Shown here in pieces: positions 10,028-20,377 of a stretch of DNA of 35,867 nt (its first letter is position 1; each line of letters starts with the position of its first letter). The DNA is from Bimuria novae-zelandiae CBS 107.79. Its lineage: Eukaryota; Ascomycota; Dothideomycetes; Pleosporales; Didymosphaeriaceae. The notes beneath the pieces were generated by a model, which was not told the origin of the DNA, searched no databases, and saw only the letters and a list, made by a program, of their open reading frames with translations. Location of the stretch: assembly GCA_010015655.1 (NCBI GenBank), contig ML976689.1:682471-718337 (forward strand), read 5' to 3'. The position numbers and the translations under genes were made by a program.

Positions 10028-12226
10028 ATGGATCCACTATCAATTACTTCGAGTATTATCGCCATCCTTGCCGCTTCTGGGAAGACATTGGAAGGCGTGG
10101 AGAAGATCTGGGGGCTTCGCCAACGGGAGAAACATTTTCGCGACTTGTCTCTATCCGTAAGTCGCAGTCAATATATCCGGAAGAGGTTAAATAACATTTC
10201 ATAGATCAAGGCGTTGAACATTCAATTCGAATGTGTACGGCCTGCGCTAGACCGCCTTCAAAATAGCCATGTCGAAAGTCCGAGCATACAAGTTTGTCTA
10301 CGCGGCATCGAGGGACTTTGTCAGGAAGCCACCCAAACGTTCATCGCTCTAGAAAGATTGACAGAAGTCCTCAAACCGACAGGAAGCCTCAAGCCGAAGA
10401 AGGCTCAGTGGGTGCACCGTAGATCCGAGCTGCTGCGATTAAAGGAACATGCGAAAGACATTACAAGCTCCCTCACGACCTCACTGAGTACACTTTCCAA
10501 TATTCAGAATGGAATAATGCTGGATGCGCTGCGCTTAAAACTGGAACCCTCGGCTCATGTCGCATTGCGAAATCGAAACCAGGTTCCTCAACCGGAGCAA
10601 ATTGGCCCTTACCTGGCTATCGGTTCGGGAAACAAAATATCTTCGAACGAATCTATTCACACAACCGATTGTGAAAATGAATCTCTGACGGATTCTAGGA
10701 GATTTCCAGTGTGTGCTATGCCAAACGCCAATCCTACTTGCAAAATAAACTGCCAGTGTAAGTGCCATTTGACTGCACATGCCTCATCGCCGACTTGGAT
10801 CAAACACGTCTTTGGGTCCTTCACAATCTATGGGACTGGATCGTTAATCTTCGGAAGACAACCATGCAACAGGGAACATTGTCGAAGGAGTGGGTCACTA
10901 TACGTGCAGGTGTCTTATCTCGCGCCAATGTGGTCACTACTCCGAAACCTGGTCATCTGTATGAGATCAGAGTCATTCTCCGGCGGAATCCCGTTGTACA
11001 ACATCTGCTTCCCTCGGGTTATACCATATACCGCGAAGATATGGAGTTTGGTCGAGATGGGAAAAGTCTCTGAACTGAAAGATTTATTCCTTGAACGAAT
11101 AGCTTCGCCGTATGACATTGGGCTTGACGGGACATCCCTGTTGAAATATGCGCTGATCCATAGCCAAGGTGAAGTGTACCAGCTCTTGATCAACCTGAAA
11201 GCTAGTCCGTGTTTCCGCGATCAATTCGGTGTTATGGCAGTCCAGCCGGGGATCGATCGAGCCTTGTGTGCCATGAATCTCATTGGAAACGACAATACAA
11301 ATAGGCAACATGGTTATGAGTTCGATATCACAGAAGAAGCTTGGGATCAACAAAGCTTTAACAATATCCATCTCATCATCTTCAAGTGCATGCCAGGAAA
11401 CCTCGAGGACATACTACGAACCGATCAGGGGAACTTGAACTCTCCAGATGCGAACGGACGAACGCCTCTTCTTTGGGCTGCTTGGAGAGGGGATGCGACA
11501 AGTGTAAACTTGCTACTGAAGTATGGTGCCAATATTGATAAGGCTGATCTGGAAGGCTTCACGCCCTTGGCGAGAGCTTCTCAAGGCGGCCACTTGAGTG
11601 CTGTTCAGATCCTACTCCAGGGGAAGGCTTTGATCGACAACAAGACTTCCTGGGGGCATGAGCCGATCCATCTTGCCACCGAGAACAAGGTTCACGGCCA
11701 CGAAATAATTTGCGAACTACTTGAGTGGGGTGCGAATCCAAACGCCTTCAGCATAGGCTCCGGCACACCTTTACACCATGCGGTTGCAAACAATAGCCCA
11801 ATTCAAACATTGAAACTACTTGTGGATCACGGAACTGACGTCGACACCATTGGCGAAAATGGAGATACCGCTGTTATGGCAGCTCTATACTGCTGGAATG
11901 AACCGTCATTTGCCTACTTGTTGAAAATTGGCGCTCGGCTAGATGTTGTCAACAAGAGCGGTCATAACATTATCCAGCTCGTCGTCTGGAGTGCAAGCAC
12001 CACAGCCTGGGACCTAATCATTGAACAGGCAGAGCACGGTACCCTGGGCCTAATCGACACCCATGCACTGCATGATGGCCACGAAATTGATCATTGCTAT
12101 GAACACTGTCGAAAGCTGTGGTATCGGGGTCCGCAATTCGACATAAGATTCGAGTGGGAGAAATTCAATCGCATGCTTAGAGCCTGTGGCTTTCGACATA
12201 TTTACCCGCAGCAAAATTGCCGTTGA
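10028..12226 (+). CDS. Helo-like N-terminal domain protein with ankyrin repeats
   Basis: Exon 1 (10028-10156) encodes MDPLSITSSIIAILAASGKT, the hallmark start of the fungal Helo-like/STAND N-terminal domain, continuing over a 48 bp intron (10157-10204; GTAAGT, ATAG) into exon 2. The product is 716 aa. Order of parts: a helical N-terminal domain (about 1-150); a Cys-rich segment CKINCQCKCH near 222; a hydrophobic region with CNREHCRRSG that recurs in this fungal group; one early ankyrin-like unit near 344; then about six ankyrin repeats at roughly 450-640. The clearest are NGRTPLLWAAWRGD, EGFTPLARASQGGH and GSGTPLHHAVANN. No Walker A motif or NACHT/NB-ARC domain is seen between the N-terminal and ankyrin regions. 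It therefore looks like a compact relative of NLR-like proteins, perhaps an adaptor. A role in self/non-self recognition is inference only. The frame is intact. Confidence 0.85.
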
Positions 12227-13754
12227 AATGGATTATAAGTAGCTGTGCTAAGTTACCAGTCGGATTTCATGTTTATCTCGATCTGTATTCCCTCTTTCCT
12301 CTCCCTATAAAAACATTAGGCAGAGACTGTCTGTGGTTGCTAAGAAGCTTTCATTGCATCTACTTTGTCATTGAACAAGTACGCTCACTTCTTGTATGAA
12401 CTCATTCATCAATTTGGAATTGCCATTTTGCGACAAAAGGAAGTCCTAAGATCGTAATTTTATTTTGACACAGGTGCGTCATGATTTTGTACTAGATCGC
12501 CTCGAGGAGAAGGGTAGATTGTGCTTATCCAGTTAGTTGTGGTTCTCTTTGGTGACATCTCAGGCTAGGCTCGCGATCGGCCTGTACTATTGTACTACAT
12601 CTAATTCACTGTTCGCAGCGTACAAGAGCCTCCCCCACGCTAAAATGACAACGTTGCTTTTGTTGCATGGTTTTTGCGATCAGGATTCCACGCCTCGCTA
12701 ATGATTCCTCAAGTGACCGATGAGGCAGGACCGTATCTGACGATCGCTAAGCGCCACGGACAAAGGGCAAAAGAGCAGGCGTCTGCAGCCTGCAGCAGGG
12801 GTCAGCTGCGCCGCCCTCATATTAGTCCGGTTCAGCCGAATAGATCTCTGCGACATTGCACACCATTCCATCTCTTTGTCGTCTATGTGGTCTTGTGCCC
12901 GTTCCTGTGTATCTTCAGTGTCGATTGCCGGCATGCCGCAAACAGGCTCGCGCCAAGCATTTCCCTTCCACCAACAGCAACGCCACGCATGCGAGACCGC
13001 CGTCTCCTAGGCTCTTCAGAGAGAGATTTTCGATGCCAAAATGGACCTGTATGGTATTCGAAGGTGATCAGAAGTCACCGAGGGCCGCGAAACGGTCATG
13101 GAGACAATGGCCAGCACTGAGCCACCATAGGGTCTCTGAGGGCGTTCAAGGGTGCAGCATGGCATCGGATGCCTGTTCGCAAGTAAGCTTTCACTTCTCT
13201 AATGGTTAGCACAGATGAACCGAGTTGATAAAGCTTCTCCAGTCGCAGAACCTTTCCCACAATCGCACCAGCCCTCGACGCTGACCGAACGCCGCGAGTC
13301 CGGCAACCTCCTTCAATCGCATCTGCTTACAGAATTTTCCATACGTAAAGAACGCACTATAAGGGACATCGGATGAGAAAAATGGTGCACCGTTGCGGCC
13401 ACTGTGGTGGAGGACTTGGAGGAGAGCGGAAAGCCATCCTCTGCGCACCGCGCTAATCGTGGTACCACCGTGCTAAGCGGGTCCGGAGGAGATTTCCTGT
13501 GAAGTCGCGAAGCAAAGAACAGAGCTCCAGTGCTACCCCCTCTACTGCATCGTAGATTTGGCCCACCTAGTCGAATCCATCGGTAAGCTCGGAAGGTACC
13601 TAAGGTACTACCGCAGCCGATCTTTGCGCAGTTGTTCTGGTTCTCTCCACCTTCCGCCGCCGGCACCATCGACGGCCACAGCGGTCCACAGTGACTCACG
13701 TCCACCTCGTCACATCCTCTTCCTCGATTATCCCTGCTCCACCAGCAGAAGAAA
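12227..13754. other. Gene-free interval
   Basis: Frames of 117-162 codons occur on both strands (for example 12674-13120 and 13313-13801) but overlap one another and lack domains or introns. The right end is CT-rich, which suits the promoter and 5' leader of the gene starting near 13755. Confidence 0.5.
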
Positions 13755-14423
13755 GTGCTCACCACCTCATCTACTTTCCCCAGACGCATCTCTGCCACCA
13801 TAGCTCATGTGTGTCTCCCTGCGTCTCCCTCTTCGTCAAAATCTCTAACGGCTGCAGTCATCGAGCCATTCCCTGCCGCGATCCATCGCCGAAAACTCCC
13901 CGAAGAGGCATCAATACCATTCCTTCAACGATCTCGCTCGCTCGATCTTCCGCGCTTCGAATCCGGCAATCGCAGCTTCGACCTCCCCAAACTCTTCGCC
14001 GCGTCGACCGGATTTGCTTCCCTTGGCAACACTTCATCAACCGCATATCTTTACCAACTGCTTCACTTCGCGATGTTCGCCTTCATCGACGAATACTCTG
14101 CTGGGGGTAGCAGCGGCAAGGGTATTGCAGGTTCGATGGGACCGGACATAGGCCTGACTCAGCCTCCGGTAGACGAGGATACACAGATATATGACTGTTC
14201 TGCTGGAGGGAGCAGTGGGAAAGGCATTGCAGGCTCAATCGGTCCGTGTACTCCGTCGGCCGAGTCCCCTGCGGAAGAGGAAGGGATCATGCCCCGCGAG
14301 GATGAGTTGAAGCTAGGACTGCTGTCGACCTATTTGCTGGAGAAGCTCTTGAAAATCGCGATCGAAGGGATCGTTAGGAAGGGAGTGTTTGGCCATTTTT
14401 CTGTTAATACTATCTCTTTCTGA
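13755..14423 (+). CDS. Unrecognised protein with a 16-residue duplicated motif
   Basis: I do not recognise this 222-residue product. The N-terminal third is Ser/Pro/Arg-rich with RSRSLDLPRF and RSFDLPKLF. The middle carries two copies of SAGGSSGKGIAGS(M/I)GP, at residues 115-130 and 149-164. A charged, Leu-rich C-terminal helix (about residues 180-210) follows. Over 16 aligned codons the two DNA copies differ at ten sites, all third positions, and nine are silent. That is strong evidence that the frame is translated and the motif kept by selection. The start is uncertain: ATG at 14073 would leave a roughly 117-residue protein still holding both repeats, and upstream sequence may be 5' leader or contain an intron. 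No classical signal peptide or dibasic processing sites flank the repeats, so a secreted processed peptide precursor is not supported. Confidence 0.55.
   Translation: MLTTSSTFPRRISATIAHVCLPASPSSSKSLTAAVIEPFPAAIHRRKLPEEASIPFLQRSRSLDLPRFESGNRSFDLPKLFAASTGFASLGNTSSTAYLYQLLHFAMFAFIDEYSAGGSSGKGIAGSMGPDIGLTQPPVDEDTQIYDCSAGGSSGKGIAGSIGPCTPSAESPAEEEGIMPREDELKLGLLSTYLLEKLLKIAIEGIVRKGVFGHFSVNTISF
14097..14246 (+). repeat. Two diverged 48 bp coding repeats
   Basis: The copies are at 14097-14144 and 14199-14246, 102 bp (34 codons) apart. They encode the same 16 residues apart from one Met/Ile change and differ only at third codon positions. The pattern points to an old duplication held by purifying selection on the peptide. 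Confidence 0.85.
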
Positions 14424-16889
14424 AGTCCATGTAAATAGCTCTTTCAGGACCCTCCGAATTGTTCAAGCCGTGCTGAGACGCGAGGCAATGGCTCCAATCT
14501 GTAAATTTATTTCATCAATAAAAGTGCGTATCATTTGTCATGAACTTACGACCTCCGATCGAGGCGACATTTGATTACTCAACGCTTGCGACATCCGAAG
14601 TTATACTATATGCGTGGCAGATTAGCCTTCCCAATTGTGAGCAAACGTTGCTCGAGAAATATGGCTCTTAAATAGCGGTCGAATACGGGTCCTTTGATGC
14701 AAAGATATGCACACAAGAGGGAATATATAAACATACCGTTGGTTGGAGTCCCGATTCCCTAGCCGAACGCCTTCGGACTGATGCACCCGATCTATTGCAC
14801 TAAAAATCGGAAGGGCTTGATTAGCTAAGGGCAACCACAAACCTACGTACCAACCAAATCAGACGGCTTGAACCTAATCGCTCTGATCAAAATACCAACA
14901 ATGTGCCTGCATCCTTCTTGACTCGCTCGGATCCTCCCACGATGTGACTGTCGCTCAATCTGCCTCGACCAATTCGAAACGTGCGAAACGGGAGGCCTAC
15001 GAAGTGCAACAAGCCTTGCATAGAAGTCAGTCTCGAAGCCTGGTCCCGGTCGAGCGATTACCACTCTAGAAGAAACCTGCATGAATAGCCGCGTAGCACT
15101 TGGGTGGGTTGTCTAAAATGGGTCTAGCATGCGGCAGTCAGCCTTCGGGTGGGATGACGACAGATGTACAAAGCACGGAGGATTTGGATCCTTGCAGAAT
15201 GAATACTTGAGCTATATGGTTGCTATATACCTTCTGCATGTAGTTAATGATGAGTTATGGAACGAAGTGAACGGACGTTCTCTAGGATAGTGTGAAACAC
15301 ACCTCATTGAAGACCATATCTCATAGTCATCGTCGCTGGTGCGAAACAACCTCTGAACCCAAAGAGATAATCCGCAAAAGACGTAATCGAGATATTATTG
15401 AATGTATAGTGCCTAAGGGGCTCTAGAACTTTCTTTGCTACGGGAACAGCGATGTGGAATCGTGAAGTTCACAATATTAGCATTGAGAGAGACATATATT
15501 GAATTTGTTAGCTGGAATTATCATTCCTACCCTCTCGTCCTCCGATTTCCCAAAACTCTACTGGCGCATTATATTACCGTCGAGCGATCGACACGCTACC
15601 TGTTTACTTCTCTGTGACCTACACGCATGCTTGGGGGGACTGTGAATGACTAGAACAGCATCGACGATATTCCCTGATAGTGTTCGCTATCGTAGCATGC
15701 CTGTTTGACCTCATTTATAGCGCCTGTTCTTTGTGTTCGCACGGTTTAAAAGCGATTGCGTTCATCTCCTAGGACCCCTTGCAGAGCTCCACAACGATGC
15801 GGGGCTGCGACACACTGATGTAGTACAGTACCAAACTTGCACATGGTGGAAGAACAGACGAATACAAGAGGAATTTTACACATAAATTGATGTGCTGAGT
15901 GTAGGAGAACATACGTTGAATTAGCTAGAGCTCGTTAAAGCAGCCTTCCATCCGAGTTTTGCCCTGGATTGTATCAATTGTCATTGTTCAATCATCCAAA
16001 TCAGAGTCTTCAAGTGGTAAGCTATCCTGAACGCAGTTGCGCAATCTCAACGGACAAACAGTGGTACACTAGGAGACTCAGGTCGTTGAAGACGATAAAA
16101 GAAAAGCTTGAGACACCATACAGCTCTAAAGCACGCGAGAAATCGTGGCGAGATTCCGGGTTACCGACCAACCAGAGTCTTTCACGCATGCAGGCCAGCA
16201 AAACCCTGTACGAACCCTTTTCGTCGACAAGGCTAGGCGAGAGTTTTCGTTCCACTAGAACTCTCCCGCCCACCGATTTGCTTGTGTGAAACCGCGTATA
16301 CTCATCACTGTCGTGGCGTATTTTTGTTGAATACTCTGCCTCTCGAGCGACTTAATTACCTTAATTCGACCATTTTCCACACACACTTTGAATAACCTGC
16401 TCTACATGCGACGCGATCATTTAGTAGTGCGAGTTACGGAAGGCTCACGTAGGCTGCACAGACGTCTGTACGCTACTCCACCATGCATCGAATAGTAGAT
16501 TTTGTATCACGGTCCGTACATCACGAGGCACCTTCATTTTTTGAAAAAATCAGGAACGCCATCTCATAGTCCTCTCGCGAAGACACTTGAGATACCGCCC
16601 CCTTCAATTTTCTTTGGTGCGACAACAGCCGCTTTTGCTTTTTAGAGAACGCCCAAATGATAAATCTATCCACAATCCGTTTAGCATTTGCCTCAGCAAT
16701 GCCCATCATGAGAACGCTCTCATATACCGTGATCACCAGTCTTACAAGTGATCATAACATGATGCCTTCATCCGTGAAACGTGCTGCGTGCAGAAAAACA
16801 ACATGCTGTCATGTCCCGTCTTCGTCAGTCGAAAGATAGACATTCGTGAAATGGTGTAAAAGGGAATATTCTGTGTGATGTCAAAAAAA
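14424..16889. other. Gene-poor interval
   Basis: I can support no gene here. Base composition is ordinary, with no sign of the heavy AT shift seen in the RIP-decayed blocks. Short frames occur on both strands. One at 16521-16736 on the minus strand is charged and lies downstream of the promoter-like copy at 16890-16989. It could be the decayed body of the gene once driven by that promoter, but I have no homology to show it. Confidence 0.5.
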
Positions 16890-16989
16890 GAGTGTTGAGG
16901 CCATCGTTGTTGATTGAGAAGCAACTCTATGGAGCTATGGAGCTATATACTGTGTGGATCACGTGCACCGGCCGCACGTACGCGGGTGG
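16890..16989 (-). repeat. Inverted repeat copy 2, promoter-like
   Basis: This is the reverse-complement counterpart of 1-101. Read on the minus strand it has a CACGTG box, a TATA-like element, a duplicated GCTCCATA unit, an A-rich leader and then ATGGCCTCAACACTC. The similarity ends right after this, as at copy 1. Here the frame meets TGA three codons later (CTC TTT TTT TGA), so no long product follows. Confidence 0.8.
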
Positions 16990-17148
16990 CCCAAGCTTCC
17001 ATACTGAACCGTCACATTCTGCAACACTCGAAACGCATCGGCCGTGCGGAGAGGTTATAGAAGAACGTGCTATGGCCAGTTACGTTGGTGCAGTTGACTT
17101 TGTTGAAGTTGAGTGTAAGAGTTTACAATTATGTAGGCGGGAAGCCGC

Positions 17149-17156
17149 CTATATAG
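17149..17156. repeat. hAT target-site duplication, left
   Basis: CTATATAG directly precedes the left terminal inverted repeat and is repeated at 20322-20329. The length of 8 bp is diagnostic of hAT transposition. The site is itself palindromic. Confidence 0.85.
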
Positions 17157-20100
17157 CAGGGTTGTCAACAAACAAATGTGCTTCAAAATTTTGATTTGAT
17201 TTTGTTTGATTTTTCAAATTTAAACAAACAAATCTTTTGTGCGCTAGATTAATAAATAAATTTAAAATAATAGGCTTCTCTATTTAAATATTTTAAGTTT
17301 GTTTAAAAATAGCTGTTAGACCTGTTATAGCCTAGCCCTACTATATAACGTGATATTAGCTAAATAATCGCGTACTTCTCGCGTACACAGCGCGTTAACG
17401 CTTAACTTACTTATGTTCCTTACTTTAGCCTGCCTATATAGCTTACTTTTTCGCGCCTTTATATACACACGTTCACGCCTATTATGCCTTTAAAACGATG
17501 CTATAAGTCCGCTAAGGTAGTTAAACCTGCACTTAAACGTCCCTATCGTGCGCCTAAGCCCTTATAGAAGGTGCGCTAAAGTATTAATAGTTAGCTAATT
17601 AAGCGCGATAGTACGCCTAAGCCTTTATCTACATAGCCTATAGAGCCACTTATAGAGCCACTAAACACGCCGCTAACCCAGCCGAAGCCGCTGCTAGATG
17701 CTTTACCCTAGCGAGCATCTCCACGCCAGAACATGCAGCTAGCCATTCCTAAAGCCTTATAAAATAGCGATAACGTTGCCTAAGAGTCGCAATTAATGCT
17801 TAATAGGCCTAAGGTATTTATAACGCAGCTAATAGCTAGCTTTAACGCGATAATAGAGATAATAATAGAGGCGGCTCCCACTCCTAAGGAGGGCTAGGCT
17901 GGTAACTATAATAGCTATAACTTTAATAGATTAAATAGTATAGCAAAGCTACTTACTGCGCTAAAGAGTAATACTAGCTAGGTCTATAAGCATGGCTATC
18001 GCGTGTGGAAGAAGAACATATATAAGCCAGAGTAGCTCTACTTTGTGTGTAGGTACTGCCACACGCGCAATCTCCCTAGGGCTGTATACTAAATAATAAA
18101 GTTAACTAGTGCTGCTATATAATATCTTGCCTAAGATAAACCTAGCTATTAAGTCTGTAAAGATAGCCCTATTGCCCGTAAGCCTACGCGTAAACCTAAT
18201 TAAACATTGCTATAATTTGCTGCTAAGGGCGGCCTTAAAATTACTATAGAGACCTTTAACGAACTAGGTAACTTTAATGTATATAGCTTTTAATAGGTAG
18301 CTATACTTTAGCTAGTTAATAATAATAGAGCTCTTCGCGAGTTTAAAACACTAGCTTTCCGTAAAATAATAAGATTTACTAACCCTAAGGTAGAGGCAGC
18401 GCTGTGGAGCTCTTATAATAGCGTAGCGAGCTTTATAATAAAGCTCTATAGCTATATAAAGCCGCAGGTGGTGCGCGCGTTAGCGGAGGCGGAGAGTAAA
18501 GTATATATAAGCTTTAATAGGTAGACTGCTAAAGGTGGTAAATGTGGCTTCTTTGCTGTAGTTGCGTACTACGTTAACTATAAAGGCGCGATAGTTGACC
18601 TGCCTATAGCGCTGCCACAAGTTATAGGTGCTCACTCTAGCGAGGCTATCGCTAACGCTGTTGCTGCTATCCTAGAATACTTTAGCATTAATTGCAACAA
18701 ACTTAGGTACTTTGTACTTAATAACGCCGCTAATAATAACACTGCTATTAATAAACTTGCTATAATATATAACTTTAATAATACTAAATAACGCCTCCGC
18801 TGCGCTTGCTATATACTTAATCTTATTAGCTAAATAATTATGTTTGGTCGCGACGCCGACGCGTACGAGAACGAGCCTAAGAATATAAAAAAGGAAAAGT
18901 TTTATATAAAGGAGTGGCGAAAGGATGGACTATTAGGCGTCTTCTTTAATGTAATAAACTATATTAACACGCTAAATTAGTATAGCCTCTTTATAAGCTG
19001 TTAGCGGTAGGCTATAAAGGAGATATCTTAAAGCGCTGTCTCTGTTAGCATACGCGAGCTAGTTAAGCCTATAGTTACGCGCTAGAATAGCTATTATAGT
19101 GTACTTAAGCGTGGGGTTAAGCTTTAATAAGCTATTACCTTATATACTAATTACTACATAATAGAGACTAAAGTAGCTAACTCTACTACGCGAACTCGTA
19201 GTAACAAGCTTCTATTAGCACCGCAATAGATAAGGTCAATAAGGCTTATAGCTATAGATTAGGCGGTTATTAACAACTATATTACTATACTATAGCTACT
19301 TAAGTTTGCAACTGATCGCCTCTAAAGCCGCAGTAAAAGCAGTCATTATAGCGCGCTATACAAGGTAATTCCTGTATTAGAGTCTATAATTACTAAGCTA
19401 GATGCCCGCCTTAAGTCTTATAAAGGCGTTAACTTTACCCTAACTAAGGCGCCTAAAGACTACTTGCTAATTAACCTACGCGCCGCGAAGAAGAAAGCGA
19501 TTAAATACTTTAAAAAGCTACTTAAAGCACCCGTTTACTACACTACTACGGCACTTTATCTACGCTATAAGACATACTGCAAGCGTTTATAGCAGCATAA
19601 ACCTAAGGTCTACAACCGCTGCCACGCGCAGTTTCTGCAACTATAGACAGCCTATAAGCCTGCTAACGCCGTAACTATAACACTAGTTACACTACTAAAG
19701 CCCTTAATAAGTAGCTTTAACAACGCTATTAATTTTATACTTAACGCTAGCAATCGCGAGTGCACTAAGGCGGCGAAGGACAAGTATAATTAGTAGCTAG
19801 AAGAGCTACTATAAATAGCTTAATAACACAAAACAGGCGTTATAGCTATATAGTACTAGCTTAGGTTAAAGCTAAAGTACCTACATCTTTTATAGCTTGT
19901 AATTAACTTACTCTTAATTCCTGCCTCTAGTAGCGACTGTAAAAGAGTCTTCTTAGGTACTGGCGATATAATGGACCCACAGAGGCAGAAAATAAGCTTA
20001 TAGTTACTAGCTACTCTTATATATACGCAGCGATGGATAAGGGTAGGTTTTAAGCCTCTAAGCGCGATAGCAGTAGTAAAGTACTATAAAGAAACGCTTA

Positions 20101-20321
20101 TTAAAAGCTTTAAGATAGAGGAGTAGAAGGAGTCGCTATAGTAATTACTATATAAATTACCTTTTATAGTCTCTAGCTTCTTAAAATTTAAATAAATAAT
20201 TTAAACAAAAGCACCCCTACAGTCTATTAAAATTAAATAAACAAACTATAACACCATAAAATCGTCAAACAAAGCAAAACTCAGCTTTAAATATTGTTTG
20301 TTTTGTTTGTTGACAACTCTG
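17157..20321 (+). mobile_element. hAT-superfamily DNA transposon, RIP-decayed
   Basis: The 3165 bp element begins CAGGGTTGTCAACAAAC and ends with the inverted counterpart, which read inward is CAGAGTTGTCAACAAAC. The terminal CAGRG matches the hAT consensus. It is flanked by the 8 bp duplication CTATATAG. Sub-terminal zones hold many CAAACAA/TTGTTTG motifs on both sides, as expected for transposase binding. The interior is rich in TpA and carries a colinear but nonsense-riddled transposase. The ends keep many CpA sites while the coding part is strongly altered, as with RIP. It is non-autonomous today. Confidence 0.93.
17484..20195 (+). pseudogene. hAT transposase pseudogene (RIP)
   Basis: A single frame runs from ATG at 17484 to about 20195 (some 900 codons) without any frameshift. 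It contains more than 40 in-frame stops, all TAG or TAA and none TGA. This is expected when CAA/CAG (Gln) and TGG (Trp) codons are hit by CpA-to-TpA change on either strand. Recognisable parts in order: a BED-like zinc finger region with VCRYCHTR near 18050; the hAT core with LRYFVLNNAANNNTAINKLA near 18700; RLRCACYILNLIS and MFGRDADAYENE near 18790-18870; and a C-terminal dimerisation region with SDCKRVFLGTGDIMDPQRQK near 19930-19990. The C-terminal end is approximate. Confidence 0.9.
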
Positions 20322-20329
20322 CTATATAG
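20322..20329. repeat. hAT target-site duplication, right
   Basis: CTATATAG follows the right terminal inverted repeat and matches 17149-17156 exactly. Confidence 0.85.
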
Positions 20330-20377
20330 GGCTAGTGTGCTCCTTCCGTATGCCGGGGAGCGCCTCCCTCAACAGAC

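Noticed and set aside
12674..13209. Two overlapping plus-strand frames (148 and 117 codons)
   Set aside because: No family features or splice signals; the minus strand is also open.
13313..13801. 162-codon minus-strand frame
   Set aside because: Lies antisense to the leader of the gene at 13755 and has no recognisable motif.
14097..14246. Secreted repeat-peptide (RiPP or pheromone-like) precursor
   Set aside because: No clear signal peptide and no dibasic processing sites beside the repeats.
1..16989. Inverted repeats as ends of one giant mobile element
   Set aside because: The interval holds housekeeping genes (MLH1, NBP35) and no recombinase or captain-type gene; repeat ends are not at element-like borders.
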